Below are positions 21,164-34,012 of a stretch of 64,000 nucleotides of DNA, in pieces. Positions within the stretch are counted from its first letter, which is position 1. Each line of letters begins with the position of its first letter. The notes below the pieces were generated by a model that searched no databases, was not told where the DNA came from, and was given only the letters and a program-made list of their open reading frames with translations. The translations under genes and the position numbers were made by a program. Source of the DNA: Rhizophagus irregularis (Eukaryota; Glomeromycota; Glomeromycetes; Glomerales; Glomeraceae); assembly GCF_026210795.1 (NCBI RefSeq), contig NC_089432.1:2542001-2606000 (forward strand). Direction: 5' to 3'.

Positions 21164-22854
21164 TTAAATCTCATCATTCAAATTATCTTCTTCTTGATTA
21201 ATTTCATCGAGATCTATTATTAGTAATAATTAAATAAAATTAGACGAATTAAATGAGAAACTATTAATAAAATAATAAATAACTTCAAATAAATTATTTT
21301 ACCTGATTCGCTAAGTTGAACATCAAAGCATTCTGAAACTATAAAATAAACAATAAAATAATGTTAAAATAAAAATATGAAAAAAAAATTGTTAAAACCT
21401 GAATAAGATTTTTCATAATTAAAATTGAAGATTTACCTGAATTAACTTGGAAAGATGTTAAATCTGATGAATTTACAGGCTCTGGAAGATTTATAAAGTT
21501 TAAAAGTCTACTGGTATAGATTGCTTGAGGATGAGTTTTAATACTTTCAGACTTATTTTCATTTGATCTGTTTTTCAATGTTTTTTCTGTTATTTTTTCA
21601 TAATATTCATTCATTTGAGAATAAATTCATCATCATGATCATTAAATTCTGTTGCACACCATTTATTTAATGTTTGATACAATTCTTTAGCATATGGTCT
21701 ATTTTCTGCTTTAGCATCCCAACATTTCATAATTAAATCTACAAGAAATTTTGAAATATCTTCAGAAATTTTGGGTCTAAGCCCTTTACATATTTTAATA
21801 GCTAAAATATGATCATGAGGAACATCATTAAATGGAATTTCTTCAGAAAGGAACTCATTCATAATTATTCCAAATGAATAAATATCAGCTGCTTTTGTAT
21901 ATTGATATCCACGTAAAACCTCTGGTGCCATATAAGGCAATACTCTATAAACTCCTTTTTTATCTGATTTTTCTTCATTATTTGCTGGTTGACACATTCC
22001 TAAATCACTTATAAACATTTTCCCACCTTCCAATATATTACCCGAATGAAAGTCTTTGTGGACTTTTCCAGCATTATGGATATCTAACAGTCCATCTGCA
22101 ATTTTTGATAAATCATAAAGTTTCATATGATTATAAGAATTAAAATTGTAATTTCTTAAATTTCCATTTTCACAATAATATAAAACCATCATATAATTTT
22201 TGGTATTTGGATCTTGAGTTATTCCATAGCAGTTAACAACATGCAAAATATAAATCTGAAGATAAGATTTGATCTAATAATTAAAATTTTTTTTTAAAAA
22301 AAACAAAATTTAATAAAAATTATAATGTCGAATTAAATATAACATGGTAAATTAATTTTTTATTTAGTTACCTCATTTAAAAAATCTGTACTAATATCAG
22401 AAGAATTATCCAAGCTTTTTAACGCAACCGTCACGCCGCCTGTAAATCGGTGCCATTTTTGATTTTCAATATCCCAACGACCAATATTTCCTTCAGGCCA
22501 TACGGCTGAATAAATTTTACCAAAGCCTCCTCTGGTAATATAAGTGACATTTTGAAATTTTTCAAAAGGTATCCATTCAAGACATTTTGTATATTCTACT
22601 TCTACAGCATTAAGTTGTGAATGTTGTATTAATTAATCAATATCTTTATTTCCACTAGTCCAATTTTTAAAATTTTCTTCAAATCTTTTTGCATTACAAG
22701 GTTGACACCAATAATTTCCTGTGCCAGTATCGTTACATTCTCCACATATACCATATACTTCTTTTCTTTTTTCTATATCGTCCATATAAATTACTCTATC
22801 ATCAATCTCTTCTGATTTAGTGGCAGAATTAATAGAAGAAACATTAACATGAGA
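21164..22854 (-). pseudogene. TKL kinase with N-terminal zinc ribbon (H), inactivated
   Basis: Exons supported by splice sites: 22372-22854, 21437-22255, 21303-21338, 21164-21213. The N-terminal part has a zinc ribbon (CGECNDTG then WCQPC). The kinase then shows TRGGFGKIY, VALKSL, HKDFHSGN, ISDLG, PYMAPEVL and ADIYSFG. The C-terminal tail carries the THPQAIYTSRLLNF segment and ends DEI. Two lesions are visible: an in-frame TAA at 22633-22635 between ribbon and kinase, and a 1-bp loss near 21625 that ends the kinase exon at 21611 and shifts the tail. Unlike the kinase-Sel1 genes it has a canonical APE and no Sel1 repeats, so it is a separate subfamily. A possible upstream exon with an ATG at 23005 does not splice in frame. 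Confidence 0.75.
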
Positions 22855-23952
22855 CTAAATAAATGATTAAAATATATTTTATTTAGTATTTAAATGATAA
22901 TATTTAAATTATAAAGTGAAATTACATTTACTGATCTTTGTTCCAATCAGCATTTTTCCATAAATTTCTTGGCTTTTCTTTGGATGTTTTATTCAAAATT
23001 TCCATATTAGTATTTCTTGACTTTTTTTTGAATATCTTTTTTAACGATTCTATATATACAAATTTATTGAACGTAAAGTTATTTTATTTACGGAGCTCGG
23101 AGTTAAATGTATACAACAACATGTATCATGCACATCTGAGGCTACGATCCATACCAATCAGATTCAACAATTTTTTCAGCCAAAATATTGTATATTAACA
23201 ACGACTACATATATATAATGCAACTGGTATTATATTTTTAATTACATAAATTTTTTTTATTAATATTTCATATTAAAAAATTAATTTATAATCATAAATT
23301 TTGTGCTGTCAATACACTTTAGTTTAGTTGTAACATGTAATGGTTTATAACTATTTAAACTTTAAACGATTGTTTGTTATTAGCTCTACGCCCATTCAGG
23401 GCGGAATTACATAATGGCGCCCATTACAAAAAAGGAAGGAAATTCCTAATTTTGCTATTATAACATTTTTTTCAAATTTTTTTTTTTAAATTTAATCGTG
23501 ACGATAATATCTTGCAATGTGAAAAAAACTAACTATTAATAGTTAAAATGGGTATAATAGTTGAATACCTATTTTTATGGATTCTATAATAACAAGCGAA
23601 CGGATGTACATTTCAAAGGACGAATTCATATGTATAAAACAAATTTTTATGCACTATGCACTAACAATGCAGAAAAAATATTGTTTTTAAGAAATCATAA
23701 TTGAAAGATTTCAGTCGAAATAAAAAAACATGTATGCATTATGTCTATTTTTTACATTATAGAATAAGTGAACTATTTTTTTTTTCTTAATTAAGGATAT
23801 TTATAATCTTTTGGGAAGATAAATTAATGATCCTTGACAAATATAAAAGTAGCGACACTTTTGCTTCACTCCCTAACCGAAAAAAGATTATCTAATTTAA
23901 AACGATAATTTTTAACACAGACTTTTTTCAACAAAATTTTTCAAAAGTCAAA
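22855..23952. other. Intergenic region
   Basis: No convincing gene. The first 150 bp may contain a lost first exon of pseudogene H (ATG at 23005, minus strand). The rest is AT-rich with no structure recognised. Confidence 0.35.
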
Positions 23953-24361
23953 ATGGTCGCCTTGTTTTGTATGATCTTTATAGGATTAACTCAAACCTCT
24001 ATTGAATAAACGCCAAGGAGAAGTCGCTTACGCTGGCTTTAGTGACGGGTTACAGGATGATTTACCTATACTAATTTTGGAAGTACTTTCAAAATTTATG
24101 AAAAGATCAAATAAGCTTCGCGTTAATGAATTATTTGCCAGAAGTTTCGAAAAAGATGCGAATATCAACAAATATGAATTTATTATAGTAACCGAGGAAG
24201 GAAGGAAGATTGATATTACCAAAGACGTTAGAAAAAATATCAAAATTAACTCATCTGGTGGTACTCCACCTTTTCGAAAAGATTATGAAGGTGACATTTT
24301 TTCTGTTGATAAATTCGTTGGTGGTAAATTTATAGTTAAACATGATTGGCTAGTGCTTTAA
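23953..24361 (+). pseudogene. Unidentified broken gene, possible effector-like fragment
   Basis: An ATG at 23953 in good context opens MVALFCMIF and stops after 18 codons. A second frame, shifted by one, runs from 24002 to 24361 (119 codons, no ATG at its start). It is well-composed protein: EFIIVTEEGRKIDITKDV in the middle, then PPFRKDYEGD and a C-terminal KHDWLVL. LFC after a short N-terminus recalls the beginning of Crinkler proteins, but this is weak. The two frames may be one gene with a frameshift, or unrelated. No family was recognised for the second frame. Confidence 0.3.
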
Positions 24362-26859
24362 TTAAACAAGAAAAATTTTATACAGTAAGTACACTTTAAT
24401 TAATTAGAATTTACGAATATTTTTTTTTTTTTAAAAAAAAATATATTACACACTGTATGTAATTTTAAATTATCAAAATAGTAAATCATTCTATAAATTT
24501 ATTTTCATAAGTTTATATATGAGAATATTACAAGTGATTAATTATCAAAAACCAAATTGGCAAAGCTTATATTGTGTTTTGGAATTTTTTTTTAAAGTTA
24601 GAATCTTCTTAATTTATTACAATATAATAATTTTCCCTATCCGGATTTAATGCATGATTTTCGCTCCCCAGTTTTTTAATCTTATTATTTTGGATAATAA
24701 GATTATTCGTAATTTTTCCGTAAAAGTGTGTCATAATAATCAAATTTATTTTAAACTTAGCAGTGACGGCAAAATCCAAAAAAAATGATATGATTATATC
24801 TACTAAAATGTGTTTAGTTTTGTTTGTAAAAATAGACGTTGCTAAAAAAAAGCAATCGAATCCCAACTTTAGATATATTTTATATATTTGTATGTTCTTT
24901 ATCATATAATTAATAAAATATCTCATTTTACAAAAAAAAAAGCAATCGAATCGGCAAAAAATCACGTGATTATTGGATTTCATATGTGATTAAAGGTCGC
25001 GTGAATAAAAATTTACGATTGATTCTAAAAGTATTAACACGTCATTAATTAGAGTTTATCAGTAAATAATATAAAATATTTAAAGGGGCCAAATCTATTG
25101 TTTCAAGTTGTAAAGAGAAATTCACTGTATTTAGCAACGTAAATGTTATTATCATAAGTCCAAGAGTTTAAATTTAAAAACTTGCAATAAATAAATAATG
25201 ATTTTGTTGTTATTTAGCAAAAAAAAAAAATTAAATATTAATATATAATTCTAAAATTTCAATATTAAAGATTAGACTTCTTTTTCTAAAAAGTAAATTC
25301 ATTCCTGAAATTTCAATGGAAAGTAATATTAATTGTTAATACTTTAAAATTATGACATATGCTAATACTGAAATTTTACCAAAATTAGTACTTTTTGCTA
25401 TTTTGTGGCTAATAAAGAATCAAATTAAAAATTAATATATTCATATAAATCACATTTTAATTAATTGAAAATTATATTTGGAAATTTCACCGGAAATTAT
25501 TTATATGGCAAGGACTTTTATCAAAATTCGGGTAAAAAATTCCTTGATATTATATTAATTGAGGTTGCTAGTTGTTATATACTAAATTGTTAAAGAGAAT
25601 TTTACATGATTTACTTTTTATATAAACTCTTCCGACGCAAAAGTGTGATTAAACTTGACTCTTATATTTAATTTAATATATGCGGGTCAAAACAATTCTG
25701 ACAGTTACAAATATTTGTTGGTAATCATACCATATTCATAAATAGAAGTGGTTTTTTTTACTTTGTAAAAATTAATTTCTGCCGTGGAAATTTTTTATTT
25801 AAAAATGTCTATTAATCTCATGAACGATTTCTTTTATAACAGCGTTGTCAGGTTTGAGCAATTTTAATATAAATTATTGTTCTGAATTTTTTGATTTACC
25901 GAATAACCGTTACCAATTTCATATTATTTCTAGTCCAATTACATGTTATCGTAACACTGTTTGAAATTAAACTGGCCAAAATTAAATTGGCAGTTTTTCG
26001 GGCCGGGCACTTTAGATGCGGGCTGGGCCAGTTGTGAAATAGAGTTCAAAGCAGCTCTAATTTATAGTTATTATGCTTATTTTTAATAAAGTATAATGCA
26101 AAAAAAATTTTTTAGTAGGAAGTAATTTTGCAAAAACAAAAATTCATAAGCAATTTTCCTTCTTCATAAAAACAACCAATTACTAATTAATATGAATGTG
26201 TAATAAATAGTTCTGAAGTTCTGGAATGACTAAATTTATTAGTTAAATTTAAAATTTGGCAAGTTAATCAGATATTAAATTTATTCTTAATTATATATAG
26301 TAAGATTTTATAAACTTTTTGAACGAACTGAATGAAATTATAAAATTAATTCTATCAACATTTGATTTTTAAAGAAATTACAAAGTATTGTTGCTAGGCG
26401 AACAAAGTTTATTACTATATTAATTTTAATTTCACATTACTTGATATAGTTACCTGATAAACCTTACATTTACTTTACCTTGTAGAAAATAATTGAAGTT
26501 CAAAACTTGGTTATCCTTTAACCTTTATTTACAGAATTTTTTAAAAAAAATCTTGCTAATATAACAAAATTAGTTAATAAATATAAGAATATGTATTGCA
26601 TCAACATCTATAGAGCAAATATAAAATGTAATATAAATTTTATAAAGGATAAATTAGTAACATAAAGCTTATATGTCTTATTATACAAAGTAAAATATTA
26701 GCTTAGCAATATAATAATAATGGGTTAATTATTATTGTTTAACTAAATTCTTGTCATAAGTAAAGTGTTTGTAGTTATAAGCAACTATCAATTATAATGA
26801 AAAATTTTTATTTAATATACTAAAACAAATTTAAAATAACTATTATAGTTATAGATATG
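24362..26859. other. Gene-poor region holding a kinase exon relic and the start of the duplication
   Basis: No intact gene. A degraded kinase exon 1 lies at 25800-25945 (listed separately). At 25970-26035 there is a CTGGCCA / GGGCCGGGCAC stretch related in motif to the element at 11541-11836. From about 26273 the sequence matches 33577 onward, marking the left end of the tandem duplication. Confidence 0.45.
25800..25945 (-). pseudogene. Relic of kinase-Sel1 exon 1
   Basis: The minus strand reads EIGNGYSV and later LKLLKPDNAVIKEIVHEI, which lines up with the EIGFGAFGKV and KEIVHEV ends of exon 1 in gene A. Stops and shifts lie between the pieces. The rest of the gene is absent. Confidence 0.5.
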
Positions 26860-27650
26860 TTATTGATTTATTTTACATAAATTGTTCTTTTTAAGTTTTT
26901 CCAACTTATATTGGGCATCTTGATCTCCTTGTTCAGCAGATTTTTCGTACCAATAAATTGCTTTATCTATATTTTTAACAATTCCCTTTCCATATTCATA
27001 CATCATAGCAAGATTATATTGTGCTGACTCATGTCCTAAATCTGCAGCCTTTTGATATAATTCAAATGCTTTTTTCATATCAATATCAGTTCCAATTCCT
27101 TTATTATAACAAATTCCTAAACCATATATTGCATCAACATTTCCCAAATCTGCTGCCTTCTGACATAATTCAAATGCTTTTTTCTTATCAATATTAGTTC
27201 CAATTCCATATGCATAACAATATCCTAAATTATTCATTCCAGTTGCATTTCCTAAATCTGCAGCCTTTTGATATAATTCAAATGCTTTTTTCTTATCAAT
27301 ATCAGTTCCAATTCCTTTACTATAACAAAGTCCTAAATTATATATTGCATTAACATTTCCCAAATCTGCAGCCTTTTGATATAATTCAAATGCTTTTTTC
27401 TTATCAATATCAGTTCCAATTCCATTTTCATAACAATTTCCTAAATCATTTATTCCAGTTGAATTTCCTAAATCTGCAGCCTTTTGATATAATTCAAATG
27501 CTTTCTTCTTATCAATATCAATTCCAATTCTATTTTCATAACAACTTCCTAAATTATACATTGCTGATGAATTTTCTAATTCTGCTGCTTTTTGATATAA
27601 TCCAAATGCTTTTTTCTTATCAATGTCAGTTCCATTTCCAAAATCATAAC

Positions 27651-28826
27651 TAGAGCTCCGCACGGGTCGGGTCGGGTCGGGTAATTTGTCTGACCCGAAC
27701 CGAAAATTTTTATCAGGTCGGGTCGGGTCGGGTAACCTGCTCTGACCCGACCTGACCCGTCTGACCTGAAAGTATTCAGGTCATTTTTCTATAAAATAAT
27801 ATGAAAAAACGCCGTTTTGGCGATTTTTTTCATAAAAGTGGAAAAAAATGCCGTTTCGGCATTTTTCCATTTAAATAATATGAAAAAACGCCGCTTTGGC
27901 GATTTTTTTCATAAAAGAAGTGAAAAAAAAATGCCGTTTTGGCATTTTTACATAAAATAATATGAAAAAACGCCGTTTTGGCGATTTTTTTCATAAAAGA
28001 AGTGAAAAAAAATGCCAAAACGGCATTTTTCCATAAAATAAATGAAAAAATGCCGCTTTGGCGATGTTTTCATAAAAGAAGTGAAAAAAATGCCGCTTTG
28101 GCGATTTTTTTCATAAAAGAAGTGGAAAAAAATGCCGTTTCGGCATTTTTCCATTAAATAATATGAAAAAACGCCGTTTTGGCGATTTTTTTCATAAAAG
28201 AAGTGGGAAAAAATGCCGTTTCGGCATTTTTCCATTAAATAATATGAAAAAACGCCGTTTTGGCGATTTTTTTCATAAAAGAAGTGGGAAAAAATGCCGT
28301 TTCGGCATTTTTCCATAAAATAATATGAAAAAAGCCGCTTTGGCGATTTTTTTCATAAAAGAAGTGAAAAAAAATGCCAAAACGGCATTTTTCCATAAAA
28401 TAATATGAAAAAACGCCGTTTTGGCGATTTTTTTTCATAAAAGAAGTGAAAAAAAATGCCGAAACGGCATTTTTCCATAAAATAATATGAAAAAACGCCA
28501 TTTTGGCGATTTTTTTCATAAAGAAGTGAAAAAAATGCCGAAACGGCATTTTTCCATAAAATAAAATGAAAAACGCCATTTCGGAGTATTTGTTTATAAA
28601 AAACAATGCCGAAACGGCGTTTTTTTCATAAGGTAACATGAAAAAACGCCGTTTCAGAGTATAAACATTTTTTTTGAGCTAAAGTATTCGGGTTAACAGG
28701 TCAATCGGGTCGGGTCAAACCTGTAACCCGACCTGATACCGGGTCACGAATTTGACAACCTGACCTGAATATTTCGGGTCAACCCGACGGGTCACCCGAA
28801 TTGACCCTTACCCGTGCGGAGCTCTA
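27651..28826. mobile_element. Non-autonomous hAT-like transposon with palindromic minisatellite core
   Basis: The terminal inverted repeat is TAGAGCTCCGCACGGGT, exact at both ends, flanked by the 8-bp duplication ATCATAAC (27643-27650 and 28827-28834). Both features fit hAT elements, whose ends often read TAGNG or CAGNG. Subterminal regions hold runs of GGGTC / GACCC. The core (about 27792-28650) is some ten copies of a unit of about 80 bp. Each unit has two small palindromes, of the types GCCGTTTCGGC and CGCCGTTTTGGCG. There is no transposase. It sits inside the Sel1 coding exon of gene B; gene C is the empty site. Confidence 0.88.
27792..28650. repeat. Minisatellite, about 80-bp unit, paired palindromes
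   Basis: Direct tandem repeats inside the hAT element. Unit starts are visible at about 27803, 27881 and 27963, and the same spacing continues. Variation is concentrated in the palindrome loops (CCG versus CCA arms) and in A-run length. Confidence 0.85.
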
Positions 28827-30840
28827 ATCATAACAATGTCCTAAATTATTTATTCCTAATGAATTTCCTAAATCTGCTGCCTTTTGAAATAATTCAAATG
28901 CTTTTTTCTTATCAATATCAGTTCCAATTCCTTTTTCATAACAATGTCCTAAATTATTTATTCCAAATGAATTTCCTAAATCTGCTGCTTTTTGATATAA
29001 TTCAAATGCTTTTTTCTTATCAATATCAGTTCCATTTCCACAATCATAACAATATCCTAAATCATTTATTCCTAATACATTTCCTAAATCTGCTGCTTTT
29101 TGATAAAACTCAAATGCTTTTTGCTTATTAACACTAATCCCAATTCCTAATTCATTAAATTTTCCAAGTAAGTAAATAGAATTTGAGTTATTTTGATTAT
29201 TTAATAATAAATTATTAATCTCTTGCAAAGTTATATTTTGTTCATTAAGATAACTTAAGGTCTTTAGTTTTGCTACTTCATCATTATCATTAAAAAAATT
29301 GAACATATTATTAACTATTATATTAAAGTTATCCCAAATTGGTTACTTGATGACATTGAAGATTCTATTTCTTTTGTATTCATCATATTAAAATTTTGAA
29401 TAACTTGAGATAATTCTCCATGTAATGAATTAGTACTTTCAGAAATTTTAACATCTAAATCAGGTAGTTGATGGTTATTTGATGATTGGACAGTATTGTG
29501 ATCATCATATAAGTGAAAATCCTTTATATTTATATTTTCCTTTATTATAAGTACTTTTAATTCATCAACTACTTGGTTAATGGTTGGACGATTATCAGGT
29601 TCAATATTCCAACAATCTACAAAAAAGAACGTCTTTAATTAATTAAAATCAACATTGTTTGTAAGTCATAGTTAAATTGTATTTACCGGCATAAATTTTT
29701 ATATAATCTGTAGACGTATTGGGAATAGGTGTCTCTCTGAGGCCTTGTAGAATACTTAGAGCCAAGCCAACATCATACGGTATATTATGAAAAGGAGGCT
29801 GACCACTAGATATCTCCCATAGTAATACTCCAATGCTATAAACATCACTTTTTTTATTTAATAAATATAATTCTGTTGTACTTCTATTAAAGCTTTTTGG
29901 ATCAGCGTAAGGAATTAATCCAAATGTTTTCGATTGAGAGTTAGATGTTTCCTCAATTCTTTTTGATAAACCAAAATCTGCTAGCTTAATAGTATTCTGA
30001 TGGACTAACACATTATTGGAGTGCTATCAATATTAAATTAACGTTAAAATAAGAAAATCATTAAAATAAAACACATAGTAATAAATTGTAAAATATCTAC
30101 CAAATCACGGTGCACGATCCCTTTATCATGCAAACATGATACTGCATAAACCAATTGAAATGCGAGATTAAATTTATTGTCCCAAGTGAGATTTTCAAAA
30201 TTTTCTTTCAAATATTTTCGGAGGGTACCATTTTCTGCATATTCTATCACCAACGAATATTCTTTTTTTTGGTTTTCTTTTTAAAAAAAAACAAATTTTA
30301 TTGATCAATTAATTATTATATTTTATGAAATAAATAATATTAAGAATATATCATACCTTTAATAGAAGTTGTGACACCATAAAAACGAATAACATTATGA
30401 AAATCAACTTCACGTTGAAGTTGAATCTAGGTAATAAATAAATTATTACATCAAAAACTCAAATATTTATAATAATAATGAAAAATGTTTGACATTATAA
30501 TTACCTCACGAACTAATGCTTTGACTGTAGCATCATTAATATTAAAAAAAGATTTTATTGCATAACGCTTATGAGAATTCTTCCAATTAGCACGATAAAC
30601 TTTTCCAAAACCACCAGAACCAATTTCTTGAATATCATAAAATTGGTCATACTCATAATACTTAATAAGTTTTTTAGAAATCTCTTCTTCAATCCATTTA
30701 TTCCAATCATTTGAATTGCTAACAAGTTCAGGCTGTTCAGCGTTATTAGACATTGTTTGGTACGAAAAAAATTTTACTGCGGAATTTAAATTTATGCTTT
30801 TCGAAAATTGAAAAAAAAATATAAATATTTTTTTTTGTTT

Positions 30841-30975
30841 CAACTATTTATGTTTAGCTATTTATAAATAAATTTTTTTTTTTGTCTAACTATTTATAAA
30901 TATTTTTTTTTTTATTTATGAATGATTTTTAACTATTTATAAATAATTTTTTTTGTTTTACTATTTATAAATATG
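30841..30975. promoter_or_regulatory. Array of TATTTATAAATA palindromes upstream of gene B
   Basis: Between T-runs the 12-bp perfect palindrome TATTTATAAATA, or its core, occurs four to five times within 135 bp, about 90-220 bp upstream of the start codon at 30753. The same array lies upstream of gene C. A promoter role is inferred from position only. Confidence 0.4.
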
Positions 30976-33159
30976 GTATCACTGAACGCCAAAGGCAACT
31001 GTCGATCATTTTACTTCTAATTTAAGTTAGATCATCAAACTTTGATGTTTTAACTTCTAATTTTTTAATTATCTGTGTGAAATAATTAATAAAATGAATT
31101 TTAATAATTTTATTTTAACTCTTCATTTAAATAATTTAATAAATATTTTAAAAATTCATTTTTTACTCCGCAAAAGTGTGCAAATTATGATAGAAACATT
31201 ATATTTCAACAACAATAAAATATTGTTTATCATATATTCATATTTGAAATTAAGGAATTATAATTAATATGACGAGGAAGCTCAAGATCTTTAAGCCACA
31301 ATGACTAATTGGAGTAATCAAAATAAAAGATCATATAACCTATAATTATATCAAATTACAATATTATCGATCTACAATCTTCATATAAATAAATTTTTTG
31401 TACGAAAGAGGTTAATTTTATTCCCACAAAAAAAGAATAACCATTAACGTGTTTAAAAAATCATAAATTATTGCCATCAGTATTTATATTTCTGATTAAT
31501 AATTTAACAATATTCTAAAAATTTTATTGTAACAAAAATTTCTTTATAAAATTTTAATCAAATAAAAATTCATTGTATCTCAGTCCTAATACAATAAAAG
31601 CAAATAATATTATTGTGAGGTTTAATCTAGATCCTAAAAAAAAAATTTTATTAAAAAAAATTTCTTTAGTGATGGATTTAATTTAAGGTAAAAGTACTCT
31701 CATATTCGTAATATTAGATTTTTGAAAGTTTCTCCATTTGTTTGAATTAATTATTTTTTTTAAACGGTGATTTGTTTGTTGATCACCGATATTATTATGC
31801 ATAATGATCAAATTCAAGAAAAAACAATATATAAAAATGAATACCTTTTGGCTATGTACCGCGTAATACTACTTTATAATAACGAATTAATTGATTATTT
31901 AAAATCATTAGGTAAATTTTTTCGAACGGAATGCGCTACCCATGTCTTCAAAACAGCCTTATCAATTTCATTTTGTTCATATATCATTGATAAAGGTTCA
32001 ATTGATTCATTGTAATCAGACTTCTTTAAACTAGAACTGTTTATATTATCTATTCTTTATAATTTCTAATCTTGTTTTCAAGTGATTCTTGCCAGTAGCA
32101 TTTAGTTCCAGAACAACCATTAGCAAGATATTATAGTGATATACGTCCATTTATCCTACGTACCCAATACTTTGGACAATAATTGCAGTTGCGATATCCA
32201 TCATGTACTGTATATCAGATCTATTATTAAAATTATTTATTTATGAGTCACAGTAAATCAAACTTTATGATATTAATAGTGCAGTAAATCTGTTTTGAAA
32301 ATATTATTAACATTTGCGTCTATTACACTACGTTTTGGATCGGTTCATATGATCGCCAATTCTCACTTCTACTTCTTAGAACATGGATTACTCAATGAAG
32401 CCTAAAATAGTCTTTTTTTGTGTACATGTTTCACGTTTTTCCGCATATCTCAAATTTCGAGCAAGAGGACATCATGAAAATTAATTAATGTAAATTATAA
32501 TTTAATTATAAAGAACCCTAATTGTCATAATTTTTTAAAAATTGTAACGAAAACAAAAGTATTGTAAAATTAAAAAAAATCGCTTTTTTTTAAAAAAAAA
32601 ATAATATTTCTACGGCATCCTATAAGTGAACAATTATCTGACTAGGTTGCACGGTTGAACAGCTTTACCATAATGACGAACACACTGTGTATATTAAATA
32701 TTACCAGTTTGCTAGTATTGTCCTACTATAAAATTATAGAGTACCGAATTTTTAATAGTAAGCCTATAATTTTTGACACATGATGTCATATTTTCGTAAA
32801 ACAGTTTGTGCTTAGATTTAACATTATTATTTTATAATTTTATAGACCAATTTATATTTAAAGACAATTATTTATCATATTTTGTGAATTTTCCACATTA
32901 AACAATAAAGTGAAATTCAAATAGTCTCGAAGAGTACTACAACAAATAATTTTTTGCTCGGCGTCTAACAAAAAAAAGAAGAAATATAGTCTTTGAAAAA
33001 AAAATTAGTATTATATTTTTATTTAATATTTATCAATACCTGACTAATTCCGTAATTCTAAATCTCGTTGAAAAGCTAAATTTATGAATGTATAATAAAA
33101 AATAATTTATTTTTGCGTATTTAAAGAATGTATAGTTCAATTTTTTAAATAAAAATTAT

Positions 33160-33310
33160 TCATTAACAATTTCTTTTACAGTGATGATATTAGTAAAATT
33201 AAAAAAGGATTTTTAACATTAATTAATGCTTCAAATTTTCTAATTTACATGGAAAACTTCACTTTTCCAAATGCTCCGGAACCAATTTCTTGAATATTTT
33301 TTAATTTCAA
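33160..33310 (-). pseudogene. Relic of kinase-Sel1 exon 1
   Basis: The minus strand reads NIQEIGSGAFGKV, then a stop, and continues in shifted frames with traces of the FEALI and KEIVNE region. This is exon 1 of a further lost copy, left between the two duplicated units. Confidence 0.6.
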
Positions 33311-34012
33311 ATTTAGTATATAAAAATGACGTCTGCTGATCATTTGACGATCATCTCCAAAAAAGGAACAACGTAATTTTTGACGAAAAAAAAAAATTTT
33401 TAAAATAAAACTTAATATAAGCTTCGTATAGCCTTCAAATTATAACTTTTAGGTAATTTTGACTGCTCTACAAATTTACTTAATATCTTAAGAAAGGTTA
33501 TAAATACCATTTTTGAAATTTATGACTTGGGGTGAGAAATATCGAATCTCACCCGGGGTGAAGAATAAATTCACCCTTAAATTTATTCTTAATCATATAT
33601 AATAAGATTTTATAAACTTTTTGAACGAATGAAATTATGAAATTAATTCAATCAACATTTGATTTTTAAAGAAATTATAAAGTATTGTTGCTAGGCGAAC
33701 AAAGTTTATTACTATATTGATTTTTATTACTTGATATACCTGATAAACCTTATATTTAGTACTTTACCTTGTGGGAAAATAATTGAAGTTCAAAACTTGG
33801 TTATCCTTTAACCTTTATTTATAGATTTTTTTTTAAAAAATCTTGCTAATATAAAAAAATTAACAAATATAAGAATATGCATAAACATCTAAAGAGCAAA
33901 TATGAAATGTAATATAAATTTTATAAAAGTTTATAAAGGGATAAATTAGTAAAATAAAGCTTTATATGTCTTACTACACAAAGTAAAACATTAGCTTAGC
34001 AATATAATAATA

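Larger units (their letters stand above)
26860..30753 (-). pseudogene. TKL kinase-Sel1 gene B, killed by frameshift and hAT insertion
   Basis: Exons: 30505-30753, 30357-30426, 30101-30276, 29687-30023, and 26860-29616 interrupted by a transposon. The kinase exons are intact: [48 protein letters not shown]. In exon 5 one base is missing near 29334 relative to gene C. This replaces the frame at NQFG and stops three codons later, before any Sel1 repeat. A 1176-bp hAT-like element then splits the Sel1 array between GHCYD and FGNGTD. About ten Sel1 units remain, against eleven in C. A truncated kinase-only product is conceivable, but nothing here shows it is made. Confidence 0.85.
26273..32744. 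repeat. Tandem segmental duplication, unit 1 (carries gene B)
   Basis: The 3' flank, all five exons and introns, the 5' flank and about 2 kb beyond match unit 2 (33577-38957) at high identity in direct orientation. This copy is longer mainly because of the 1.18-kb hAT insertion at 27651-28826. Boundaries are read by eye. Confidence 0.75.

Noticed and set aside
27830-28639. Three overlapping minus-strand frames reading FFHFFYEKNRQ-type repeats
   Set aside because: They are translations of the 80-bp minisatellite in the hAT element, without independent coding evidence.
27792-28650. CRISPR-like array of regular repeats
   Set aside because: The units are direct tandem repeats with no unique spacers, inside a eukaryotic transposon.
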